A stretch of 18,347 nt of DNA from Gryganskiella cystojenkinii (taxonomy: Eukaryota; Mortierellomycota; Mortierellomycetes; Mortierellales; Mortierellaceae). Positions 10,405 to 18,347 of the stretch are shown here, piece by piece (within the stretch, counting starts at the first letter, position 1; the number at the start of each line of letters is the position of its first letter). The stretch lies in NCBI GenBank assembly GCA_015852425.1, contig JAAAIG010000599.1, positions 6,151 through 24,497 on the forward strand, in the 5' to 3' direction. The position numbers and the translations under genes were made by a program. The notes beneath the pieces were generated by a model. It had not been told where the DNA came from and did not search any database. It worked only from the letters and a program-made list of their open reading frames with translations.

Positions 10405-12459
10405 TCACTTCGCCTTGCTCTTCATCTTCTTCTTGTTGTTGTCGACGTCGGGTGAGTTACGAAATGCGGGATTGTCAAGGTTCGTGTCCACCATGACGCC
10501 ATCCTCGGTCGTGGTCACAATCGCCTTGTTGACGTTGGAAAGATCGTGGCGGCCCGTTGCCGTCAAGGTCGCTGTGGAAACCATGGCGGCCGATGCCGAG
10601 GACAAAGATGGCGGGGATGGATTACTGTCCGTTCCTCCGATCTTGCCCCTCTGTTGTTCGGTAGCAGTCAGGGGCAGTGATGGCGTCTTCTTTTTGTTCT
10701 TCTTGGAAGGTGGCAAGGATGATGATGATGGAGACGGCGATGTTGGTGTCACCACAGGTACGTCCCTTTCAGGAGCAGATGCGGCGGTGTCCGTGCTATT
10801 GCTCTCAGAGGCTGATTGCAGCTTCTTTAACTTTTCAATTTTTTCCTTTTGTTTTCTCGATTTGTTCTTGTTCCTACGGTTGGTGACTCGGGTGCCTCGG
10901 TTCTTTTTTCCTTCCGTACTGGACTCGACCGAATGAACAGAGCCATGGTCCTCTCCTCCGTCGTTGTCGGTGTTATTGTCATGATCGCGATCGTGCTCTG
11001 ACTCGTGACCCTTGGCAGAATGACTGGGAGAAGGAGGCTCGACCCAGTTGGAGGCAGGAGACCAGGAGAGGCCTCCAGCGGGATGATGTTCATCATGGCC
11101 TTCGTTCTCCTCCATCGATTCAGCATCGGAAACTTGGTGGCGTTCCGCAAGGGGAACAGTGGCGCGAACCACCCCTGAGTAAGTCTTAAGATCGTTGTTG
11201 TGATCGCCTTGGCTACATGCCGCTATGTTCATTTCCATCTCCTTTTCTGCATCGTTCTCGCGGTCAGGTGTCGCAGCAACAGCAGCGGCAAATGTCATCG
11301 GCTCGGTCCTGACCTCAGGATCGTCAGCGGACTTCTGTCTCGATTTGTTTGTCCTGTCGATATCAGATGCGATTACAGCCTGCGCAAACGTCTTGGTGTC
11401 ATCGAGGCCAACCTGGGGGACCGTAGGCAGATCCGTTTGCTCGTGGGCGGATAGACTTCTTCTCTGGTCTTGCAACCAAGGGCCCGACTCGGCACTCTCG
11501 GCGGTAGAAGCAGCCTCGGCGTAGGTCATGTCGCCATGATGGTAGCCGTGATTGGATTTTTGACGGCTGTCATGTTGACCACCTTGTTGAGTCAGGTTAC
11601 GATTCTGATCTCGTCTGGTTGGAGCTCGTCCCATAGTATCGACCACCTCCGCGTACGACGGCGAGCTGGGCGAAGGGAACGTTTCGTGGGGAAGGGTTTT
11701 CAAAACAGCTGCGATTTCCGCGTCAGCGTCGTCCTCTTGCAGCAGTGACGGAGCGAGCGTCCATCGAGACTCTGCAGGGTTCTCGTGAAGCTTCTTCTCA
11801 TGGTGCTCACAAGCCAAAGATAGCCGGTTGTTGTTGTTCTTATTGTGGTTGTCGCTAGCGAGAGAAGATAACGATCTCACAGCCTTCTTTGCGTGGTCTG
11901 ATTTCAAATCCGGCTCTGCTGGTGCGGATCTGAGCGCTTCCAGCCCGAACTCGTCCTCAGACGTCGACCCATCCTCGTGGGAATCATTTTCATTTTGGTA
12001 TAGATCAGTGACATTGATGTTATGATAAGTCATGCTATGGCGGTAGCGCTTGCAAGTATAACACTCGTTGTTTGTAAACTTGTCCTTAATGCTCATCGTT
12101 TCAAACGAAACCTTTTTTTGCCCTCGACGACGTGCATTGCCCTGGTGTGGATCCCTTCCAGTAAAAGTCAGGGCTAGATCGAGGACGATCTCGGACGTGA
12201 ACCAGACGTATCCACAGACCCAAAGCGCTAAGAGACCGAGCCACGACCTGGGGCTTTCTGGGACGTTCCAGGGAAGGTAGGATATGACAAAGTCGAGAGA
12301 CTCTTGATGGTCGGGAGCGAGGGAAGCTTGAGTTGAGAAGAGAAAATAGCGGACAATATTCAGTTGAAAGAGGGCTGTTGCCAGCAGGAGAGGAACACAC
12401 TCTGTGACCCAACGCGGCAACAAGAAAGTGACAATGCTTTTGAGGGAGAGGTCGTTCAT
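10405..12459 (-). CDS. Unrecognised two-segment membrane protein with repeated short motif and charged tail
   Basis: One uninterrupted frame of 684 aa; I do not recognise the family. Two hydrophobic segments near residues 20-42 and 72-99 suggest a membrane hairpin or two-pass anchor. A Cys-X2-Cys lies at 133-136. From about 155 the protein is hydrophilic and low in order, rich in Asp, Glu, His, Ser and Asn. Five copies of a motif, Ser/Thr-Tyr/Phe-Ala/Ser-x-Val/Ala-Val/Ala, occur at 268, 312, 357, 389 and 426 (SYAEVV, TYAEAA, TFAQAV, TFAAAV, TYSGVV). A Lys/Arg-rich stretch spans 517-547, and the protein ends in a basic KKKMKSKAK. The ATG at 12459 (context CACCATGA) is preferred; an in-frame ATG at 12552 would add 31 residues that look like leader sequence. 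It could be a docking or scaffold protein held at a membrane by its N-terminus. It diverges from the aminopeptidase P gene across a shared upstream region. Confidence 0.8.
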   Translation of the reverse strand: MNDLSLKSIVTFLLPRWVTECVPLLLATALFQLNIVRYFLFSTQASLAPDHQESLDFVISYLPWNVPESPRSWLGLLALWVCGYVWFTSEIVLDLALTFTGRDPHQGNARRRGQKKVSFETMSIKDKFTNNECYTCKRYRHSMTYHNINVTDLYQNENDSHEDGSTSEDEFGLEALRSAPAEPDLKSDHAKKAVRSLSSLASDNHNKNNNNRLSLACEHHEKKLHENPAESRWTLAPSLLQEDDADAEIAAVLKTLPHETFPSPSSPSYAEVVDTMGRAPTRRDQNRNLTQQGGQHDSRQKSNHGYHHGDMTYAEAASTAESAESGPWLQDQRRSLSAHEQTDLPTVPQVGLDDTKTFAQAVIASDIDRTNKSRQKSADDPEVRTEPMTFAAAVAATPDRENDAEKEMEMNIAACSQGDHNNDLKTYSGVVRATVPLAERHQVSDAESMEENEGHDEHHPAGGLSWSPASNWVEPPSPSHSAKGHESEHDRDHDNNTDNDGGEDHGSVHSVESSTEGKKNRGTRVTNRRNKNKSRKQKEKIEKLKKLQSASESNSTDTAASAPERDVPVVTPTSPSPSSSSLPPSKKNKKKTPSLPLTATEQQRGKIGGTDSNPSPPSLSSASAAMVSTATLTATGRHDLSNVNKAIVTTTEDGVMVDTNLDNPAFRNSPDVDNNKKKMKSKAK

Positions 12460-13049
12460 GGTGAGTGGGTGGAGAGAGAAAGTTTGTTTGCAGCGAGTGA
12501 GTGATTTATATCTGATGGCAATCAGGATACACAAAGGGGACGGGTTCAACAAAGAAAGAGTCGGTTGGAATGAGAGAATGAATGAAGGGAATGAAAAGAA
12601 ATGAGGAAACGGAATGAGAAAAAAGAGGCGGCAGACGAGTGAAGAGAGTCAAAGAGAGCACATGAAAGGAGACGAGACCGAGAAACAGAGACAGTGACTT
12701 CATGATGAAAGCACACGGTGTGAATTTATTCATTTTCCCCAATTCGACCCTTTTGGACAGATCATGCAAAAATTGTTTGCTCCTATTCTCTCTGAATACT
12801 CCAACAAAGTCCTGCGCTTTTTTTTCTTTTTCCTTTTGGCTCTTTGCCTTGCTTGCTCATCGCCAGGTCGCTTTTCACTTTCTTCTCTTCTCTCTTCCTC
12901 CTCCTTTGGGCTTTGCGTTGTTTTTTTTTGTTTACCTGCTCTGCTCCACATTCTACGTGTCATTTTCACAATGCTCGAGACGGAGACGGAGACGCGCCAC
13001 CAAAGGGTGCATTTGATCTCCTTTCCCCTTCGAATGCTACTTTGCTGTG

Positions 13050-13081
<32 letters not shown>

Positions 13082-13674
13082 TTTTTTGTCTTCTTTGCAT
13101 GAGTTGCATGCATGACTTGTTCTGGACGCGTTCTGTGTCCTTGCTGCTCGTCTGCAGACGTGCTGTGCAGTCCCTGACCTTTCTTTGTTCGTCCCAAACC
13201 AAGAATTCACAGTCGTAGATTATCATCCGAGAGATCAACAAAACTTTACCTCCTAATAAAAAAGCAAGTTTCACTTTGACCGTCCAGATCAGACAACAAT
13301 GCCATGAAGGGTATTCATGCAAAGCGATGATTAATTGCTGCATAGATGGGCCAGTAATGGTTGACAAGGGAATGAAGAGATAGATACCTTATTTCTTCAA
13401 AGGTGATTGAAACAGGAACCAGAGAAAACAAAAAGAACAAGAACAGCCTTGACTTCCACTCTCGATATTTGCACATGGTTGTTCGAAACCTGTGACAAGA
13501 CTCTCCTCCCCCCACAGTCGATTTCCTCTTTTGGTAGACAATGTTCGTAATTGTGCAACTCCACGCGACAGGGGCTTTCCGGTGACGTGCATTTTTTCTA
13601 ATTCACCGAGTAATGGCGTCCTTTCGGCTCTCCTCATTTCTTTTTCCCGCATTCCTCAACAACCGCGACTAGCA
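12460..13674. promoter_or_regulatory. Divergent intergenic region between the membrane-protein and aminopeptidase P genes
   Basis: About 1.2 kb separates two start codons that face away from each other. The left part (12540-12680) is GA-rich on the plus strand and the right part (12780-13110) is CT-rich, so each gene has a pyrimidine-rich leader on its own strand. It includes a (CT)14 tract at 13050-13077. Short open frames on both strands are Leu/Phe/Ser or Arg/Glu strings made by these tracts, and I see no supported gene. Confidence 0.6.
13050..13077 (+). repeat. (CT)14 microsatellite
   Basis: A perfect 28-nt CT dinucleotide repeat lies about 600 bp upstream of the aminopeptidase P start. 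CT/GA repeats can bind GAGA-type factors or form triplex DNA; no direct evidence of function is visible. Confidence 0.9.
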
Positions 13675-16063
13675 ATGTCCATCCGCACCAGGCTGACTCG
13701 CCTGTCCAGAGGACACTCGGCCGTGACAGCATGTGCTTCTGGACGCGCATTTGTTTCATTGCAGGTTCATCGTCCGCTAATCCATTCTTTGGGCTGTTCA
13801 GGGACAATCTCACAAGGAACGCGAGTGTTGACGACTCGTAGAGCACAGGGAGCTATCCGTTTTTCATCCTCCGTCTCAAGTCCCAAAGACACCTCAAAAT
13901 CGACCACCGATCGCCTTCAAAAGCTGAGAGTCTTGATGAGAAAACCCCAGTACAATGTGGCTGCCTTGTAAGGTCCTACTAAACTTCTTTTGATCCTTTT
14001 TTAACCGCAGCATCGCATCTCATTTACAGCCAGGCTGATTTTTTGAACTCTGACAAACAGGTTTTTTATATTTTTTGTATTCATTCTAGTGTCATTCCAT
14101 CCGAAGACGCCCATCAGAGCGAATACGTCGCGGAATGTGACGACCGACGAGCGTACATCTCTGGATTCACTGGATCGGCAGGCTTAGCGGTCGTTACGCT
14201 GGAACAGGCAGCACTCTTCACAGACGGACGCTATTTTTTGCAGGCATCCCAGGAACTGGATTCGAACTGGACCCTGATGAAATCAGGAATGCCCAATGTT
14301 CCTACCTGGCAAGAGTTCCTGATCAACTTGCCTCCTGGGTCCAGGATCGGCATTGACCCTCTGGTCTTTACGGCGAGTAAGTGCCCAAAAAATGAAAAGA
14401 AAAGATTTTTCCCAAGGTGGGACATGCGCTCGTATGGATATATCACTTACAACAGTAGTTGTAAATTTTTGGTTCAATCGTATTTCTTTGATGTAGCGGA
14501 TGCTAACAAACTGGAGCAGGAGCTCTCGAAAATCGGATCAACACTGGTCCCCATACCCAACCTCGTCGACATGATCTGGCAGGATCGACCCACCCGTCCA
14601 GCGCGGGATCTCAGACTCTTGACTATCTCCACCACAGGCCAGCATCATTCGGAGAAAATTGCAGGATTACGCGCAAACCTTCAAAATAGACTTGGCGGCT
14701 CGGTCGTCGGATGCGTTGTCTCTGGATTGGACGAGATTGCGTGGTTGTTTAATATGCGAGGAACCGATGTCCATTGCAATCCAGTATTTTTCGCCTATGC
14801 GATCGTCACCCTGGACTCGGTTGTGCTCTACCTTCAGGATGGTTCTGTCTCCAAGGCCGTTCAGGAACATCTCGGCAAAGATATTCAGATCAAATCCTAT
14901 GAAGCGCTCTATGACGATCTTCGAGCGATGTCCAAGGAGTTAAAGGCCAAGGATCAAAAGATGCTTTTGGGAACGAGGACAAACTTGGCTCTAGCGACGG
15001 CTTTAGGAAGGGAGAACGTGGTCGAAGTCAGGTCTCCGGTGACAGACACAAAAGCTGTCAAGAATGAGACAGAACTGAATGGGATACGGAACTGCCACTT
15101 GCGAGATGCCGCGGCAGTGATCAGTTATTTCGCCTGGTTAGAAGATCAATTGCAGAGAAAAACTCAATTGGACGAGGCGGATGGAGCAGAGCGTTTACAG
15201 CAGTTCCGATCGTAAGCCAAACAAAAATGAGTGTGTCTTTTATCGAATATCAATTTACAATTGAAAATTTTGTTTTGATATCTGACCCTCGCTCTACTCT
15301 TATGAACCCTTATAGCGTACAAAAAGATTATGTTGGTCTTTCCTTCGACACCATCTCTTCTACTGGACCCAATGGTGCTATCATCCATTACAAACCCGAG
15401 AAACCGACTGCTGCAATCATTCGACGCGACGCTGTTTATCTTTGCGACTCTGGCGGACAATACTTGGATGGAACTACAGACATTACAAGAACGATGCATT
15501 TTGGAAAACCGACCAAGCACGAAAAACGATGCTTTACTAGAGTCTTGCAGGGGCACATTGCGATTGACACAGCTATTTTCCCCGAGGGTACCACAGGATA
15601 CGTCCTCGATATATTGTCTCGACGAGCTCTTTGGTCCGAGGGACTGGATTTCCGTCATGGCACTGGACATGGCGTTGGGGCGTTCCTGAATGTTCATGAA
15701 GGACCTCATGGTTGTGGATCACGACCAGGGTTTAATGAAGTTCCCCTGGTGCCAGGGATGACTCTCACGAACGAACCTGGATACTATGAAGACGGTCAGT
15801 TTGGAATCCGACTCGAGAATGTACTCTTAGTCAAGAAAAAGGAGACACCGCATCGGTTCGGCGGCAAGGATTTTTTGGGATTTGAGCATGTCACGTTTGT
15901 TCCTTTCCAGACAAAGATGATAGAACCGAGTCTGTTGACGGAGGCGGAAGTCCTCTGGATCAATGCATACCATCGACAATGCCTTGAAAAAGTCGCACCA
16001 CTCCTGAACAAGGAAAGCTTGGCAAGAGCTTGGCTCGAGAGAGAGGCGATCAATGTGGCATGA
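13675..16063 (+). CDS. AMPP: Xaa-Pro aminopeptidase P (M24B metallopeptidase) with mitochondrial-type leader
   Basis: Exons 13675-13967, 14090-14376, 14497-15211 and 15316-16063 total 2,043 nt (680 aa) with consistent phases. The enzyme removes an N-terminal residue preceding proline, using two divalent metal ions (Mn in characterised homologues). The fold has two creatinase-like N-terminal domains (about 80-420) and a pita-bread catalytic domain (about 435-680). All five metal ligands are visible: Asp476 and Asp487 in DSGGQYLDGTTD, His550 in HGTGHGVG, Glu585 in NEPGYYEDG and Glu599 in RLENV. His546 and His559 match conserved active-site histidines. The sequence follows human XPNPEP1 (623 aa), not the ICP55/XPNPEP3 type. 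Before the enzyme core there are about 85 residues rich in Arg, Ser and Thr and nearly free of acids, which is typical of a mitochondrial presequence. Met88 could start a shorter cytosolic form. An in-frame ATG at 13492 would add 61 residues and is less likely. Confidence 0.95.
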
Positions 16064-16067
16064 GTGT

Positions 16068-16073
16068 AATAAA
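16068..16073 (+). terminator. Canonical AATAAA polyadenylation signal of the aminopeptidase P gene
   Basis: AATAAA begins five bases after the TGA stop codon. Cleavage the usual 10-30 nt downstream would fall inside the opposing F-box coding sequence, giving overlapping convergent transcripts. Confidence 0.6.
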
Positions 16074-16086
16074 TACAGGGACTGGC

Positions 16087-18006
16087 TCACCGTTGTTGCA
16101 AAAGAAACCACCTCCTGCTCCATAAAAAAAAAAAGTGAAATCCGGCTGATTTATCAAGATAATATCTGAAGGTCACTTTAGGCAACAGGTCTTTGGCCTT
16201 TTTCTCGAGGTGAGGCCCGTCAATGCTTTGGATCTCTGGCCAGTATCTTTGGACCCACTCGGCCTCCGCTAACCCCCACTGATGATCCTTGTCCCTCCAC
16301 CCCTGAAAGTCTCTTAACCATCGCAGCGTTCGTAATTCGTCCAGTAAACCGAGCTCCCCAGGCTGACTGAAACCCACAGGCGACAATCCCAAGCGGATCT
16401 TTGAGCCTCCAAGCCTAAGGACTTCGAGACGGTTTAGTTTCGCCAACCGGGAGAGAATCTTGCGCCGCGAAGAAAAATACAGAAAATCAAACTGCAAGTG
16501 CAGTGTTCTCAACCTCTCACAGACCCAAGGTCGACCATAAGAGCCGGCTTCACCATCCTCGACCCTGATAATATCGGTGTCATGGATCGAATCTGCAAAA
16601 AATTGCTCGAGGTTCGGCATCGAACACAACATTGCATGAAGAGCCGGACCGGGTAGACAACAGTGTTCCACGTTCACGCTCCGGAGCGTGACCAAATGTC
16701 TCGGTTCTGCCTCCAGGGCTTTCCAACTCGCCAGTTTCATTAGCGTCCGAGAGAGATTCAGTTCTGTGAGAGGGGTTTTTAACCCTTGGACTACTACCGT
16801 AAAATCCTCGGCCTCAAATTCAGCCTCGGGCAGGTGCAAGATTTTCAAGTCTTGAAAACCATGTTCAGATTCAATCATGTCGTCCTGTTCATTTTCATCG
16901 TCTTCTTCCAATTCTTGTCCGTTGTGATCATTGCTGGTGGCAGCAGTCTCGGACTTGACCTCACCAGAGAAAGAAGAGGACTCGATCGCATTCGCCAACT
17001 GACACATTGCTACGGGTCGACGTCCAAACCAGTCATAGCCGGTGATCCCCCATACTAATCGAACCACTCGAGGGCATTGAAAGACTAACCACCGATGAAG
17101 ACTGTACAGGCCCTCGTTACAGTTGTGAGACTCCAATGTCAAGTCGCGGATCTTTGAGGTCGTCGTCCGCCCTTTGAGTCGCTCTATTAAAGCCACAACT
17201 TTCGCCCTGTCGAACAACGATTCGTCACGACGAGAATCAATATTTGTAGACCACCATTCGCCCCTCAACGCGAGGACATCGAGTCTGGACCAGCAGTGTT
17301 CGTACAAGGTCATCCATTGGTCCGGTCCAGTCAGGCGCATGTTCGAGAGGTTCAGTTCCCGTAAACGATTGCAAAAGCCTGTGGGGTTCTCAGAGATGGT
17401 CCTTTGCATGATCTCGAGGGTTCGAGTTTGTAAAAAAGACCAACACTGCGGGAACGAAATTTTGTATCCCAACTGAAAGAAATCGTCTTGAGCAGCTGCG
17501 GCATTTTCCACTTCGTTGGCGTAGTGAGGATAAGTCTCCGGCTTGAGTAAACTGATCTTGAGGACGGTCAAGTTTGGGAAAGACAAGGATGATGGGACCA
17601 TTATTGTATTGTCGAATTGAACGAGCTCCTGCTGTTCCTGTTGTTGTTCCTGTAATTGTTCTCCGTTCGAACTGATTGCTGAATATTGGATATGAACGGA
17701 GCGGACCAGGGACTTGTACTTTTCGACGACCTGAGGTGCAGGATTCTCATACTTGTTTTCGGTATCCAGGAGTAGCCCGAGTTCTGACCAAATTCTTGAG
17801 AGAAAGACAGAGTGCCAAACGCGGCAGACACGAGCGGACCGACAGCTGTCGGGTTGACTCAGGTACGGTGCGATTGTGATCAAGAGTTCGGGCAAGAGAA
17901 GAGGATGGCGGAATCTGGGGGTATCGACATGGTGATGACTTGATCTTTGTGGAGGGGAATCAGCCCTAGAAGGGATGAGTCCTTCCTGTTTCTGGGTGTC
18001 CGTCAT
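16087..18006 (-). CDS. F-box protein with leucine-rich repeats
   Basis: One open frame of 639 aa. Residues 34-73 fit an F-box: HPLLLPELLITIAPYLS, then VCRVWHSVFLSRIW, with the usual Leu-Pro start and Val-Cys-Arg-x-Trp core. By family knowledge this segment binds Skp1 in an SCF ubiquitin ligase. The rest contains about eight leucine-rich-repeat-like strands, such as LRELNLSNMRL, IRDLTLESHNC, LKILHLPEAEF, LTELNLSRTLM, LRTLHLQFDF and LEVLRLGGSKI, which would form the substrate-binding surface. An acidic insert (ELEEDDENEQDD) interrupts the repeats near the middle. The substrate is unknown. The start at 18006 is preferred because it lies just before the F-box; an in-frame ATG at 18096 adds 30 residues of leader-like sequence. 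The last 15 or so codons pass through an A11/T11 homopolymer and end in aromatic and basic residues, so the exact C-terminus is less certain. It converges on the aminopeptidase P gene, 23 bp from its stop. Confidence 0.88.
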   Translation of the reverse strand: MTDTQKQEGLIPSRADSPPQRSSHHHVDTPRFRHPLLLPELLITIAPYLSQPDSCRSARVCRVWHSVFLSRIWSELGLLLDTENKYENPAPQVVEKYKSLVRSVHIQYSAISSNGEQLQEQQQEQQELVQFDNTIMVPSSLSFPNLTVLKISLLKPETYPHYANEVENAAAAQDDFFQLGYKISFPQCWSFLQTRTLEIMQRTISENPTGFCNRLRELNLSNMRLTGPDQWMTLYEHCWSRLDVLALRGEWWSTNIDSRRDESLFDRAKVVALIERLKGRTTTSKIRDLTLESHNCNEGLYSLHRWLVFQCPRVVRLVWGITGYDWFGRRPVAMCQLANAIESSSFSGEVKSETAATSNDHNGQELEEDDENEQDDMIESEHGFQDLKILHLPEAEFEAEDFTVVVQGLKTPLTELNLSRTLMKLASWKALEAEPRHLVTLRSVNVEHCCLPGPALHAMLCSMPNLEQFFADSIHDTDIIRVEDGEAGSYGRPWVCERLRTLHLQFDFLYFSSRRKILSRLAKLNRLEVLRLGGSKIRLGLSPVGFSQPGELGLLDELRTLRWLRDFQGWRDKDHQWGLAEAEWVQRYWPEIQSIDGPHLEKKAKDLLPKVTFRYYLDKSAGFHFFFLWSRRWFLLQQR

Positions 18007-18347
18007 TGTTGGATTCGATGGATGTGTTGAAGGGGAGAAGAGGAAACGAAAGGGACTCTCAAAAGGCCACCGCACAAATTGCACCGCCCTCGGCAAAAGA
18101 ACAAAGTTGGAAAGCGTGCACGCTTTTCATTTTCAAAGATTTTTTGGATGATGAAAAGCACAATAATAAATTTATATTATCTAATTTTGTTTTGTTTTTG
18201 GGAATAAAAAATACTGAGGAAAACAGATTTACAGGCAAAGAGTTATCGATTACAAGCAAGAGTTTGGCGGGGGAAAAATAAAAAGAGGAGATTATTGTGC
18301 ATTTCACTCAAAAAAATAAAATTTGCTGTTATCCTTGCCGATAAATT
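18007..18347 (-). promoter_or_regulatory. Upstream region of the F-box gene
   Basis: The first 60 bp (18010-18060) are GA-rich on the plus strand, meaning a CT-rich leader on the F-box coding strand. Further right the DNA becomes AT-rich (18125-18330) with several AATAAA-like strings on the plus strand. No gene is supported to the window edge. Confidence 0.5.

Noticed and set aside
12460..12552. In-frame upstream extension of the membrane protein (31 residues)
   Set aside because: The ATG at 12459 has a stronger start context, and the extra residues look like translated leader.
12730..13197. Minus-strand Arg/Glu-rich open frame
   Set aside because: Generated by the CT-rich tract and microsatellite upstream of the aminopeptidase gene; no domain.
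13492..13674. In-frame upstream extension of aminopeptidase P (61 residues)
   Set aside because: The ATG at 13675 already gives a good presequence; the extension lacks conserved features and lies in leader-like DNA.

Overview
The window looks like nuclear DNA of an early-diverging filamentous fungus, most likely Mortierellomycota. The evidence is spliceosomal GT-AG introns mostly of 85-160 bp, CT-rich leaders, unipartite genes on both strands, a very glutamine-rich regulator, and two families (a LEUNIG-type co-repressor and Rab32) that yeasts and many Dikarya lack as far as I recall. The genus-level placement is inference. No rRNA, tRNA, CRISPR or transposon was recognised.

Five protein-coding genes can be supported. 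(1) 838-7284, plus strand, eight exons: a 1,429-residue LUFS/LisH, Gln-rich, WD40 protein with the architecture of plant LEUNIG (Groucho/Tup1-type transcriptional co-repressor). (2) 7929-9498, minus, five exons: a complete 222-residue Rab32/38-type small GTPase ending in Cys-Cys. (3) 10405-12459, minus, one exon: an unrecognised 684-residue protein with two N-terminal membrane segments, a long charged disordered tail and five copies of a short degenerate motif. (4) 13675-16063, plus, four exons: a 680-residue Xaa-Pro aminopeptidase P with all five metal ligands and a mitochondrial-type leader. (5) 16087-18006, minus, one exon: a 639-residue F-box/leucine-rich-repeat protein.

Layout: genes 1 and 2 converge (644 bp between stops), genes 2 and 3 lie in tandem on the minus strand (906 bp apart), genes 3 and 4 diverge from a 1.2-kb CT/GA-rich shared upstream region, and genes 4 and 5 converge with only 23 bp between stop codons. 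A purine-to-pyrimidine switch at the left edge resembles that divergent promoter and suggests a minus-strand gene just outside the window.

The five genes do not form an operon or obvious shared pathway: they cover transcriptional co-repression, membrane traffic, an unknown membrane-linked role, proline-peptide hydrolysis and ubiquitin-ligase substrate recognition. All exon models come from reading splice signals and keeping frame by hand, with no transcript data. The most interesting items are the full plant-type LUFS-Q-WD40 co-repressor in a fungus, the repeated short motif in the membrane protein, the retained Rab32, and the organelle leader on a normally cytosolic-type aminopeptidase P.
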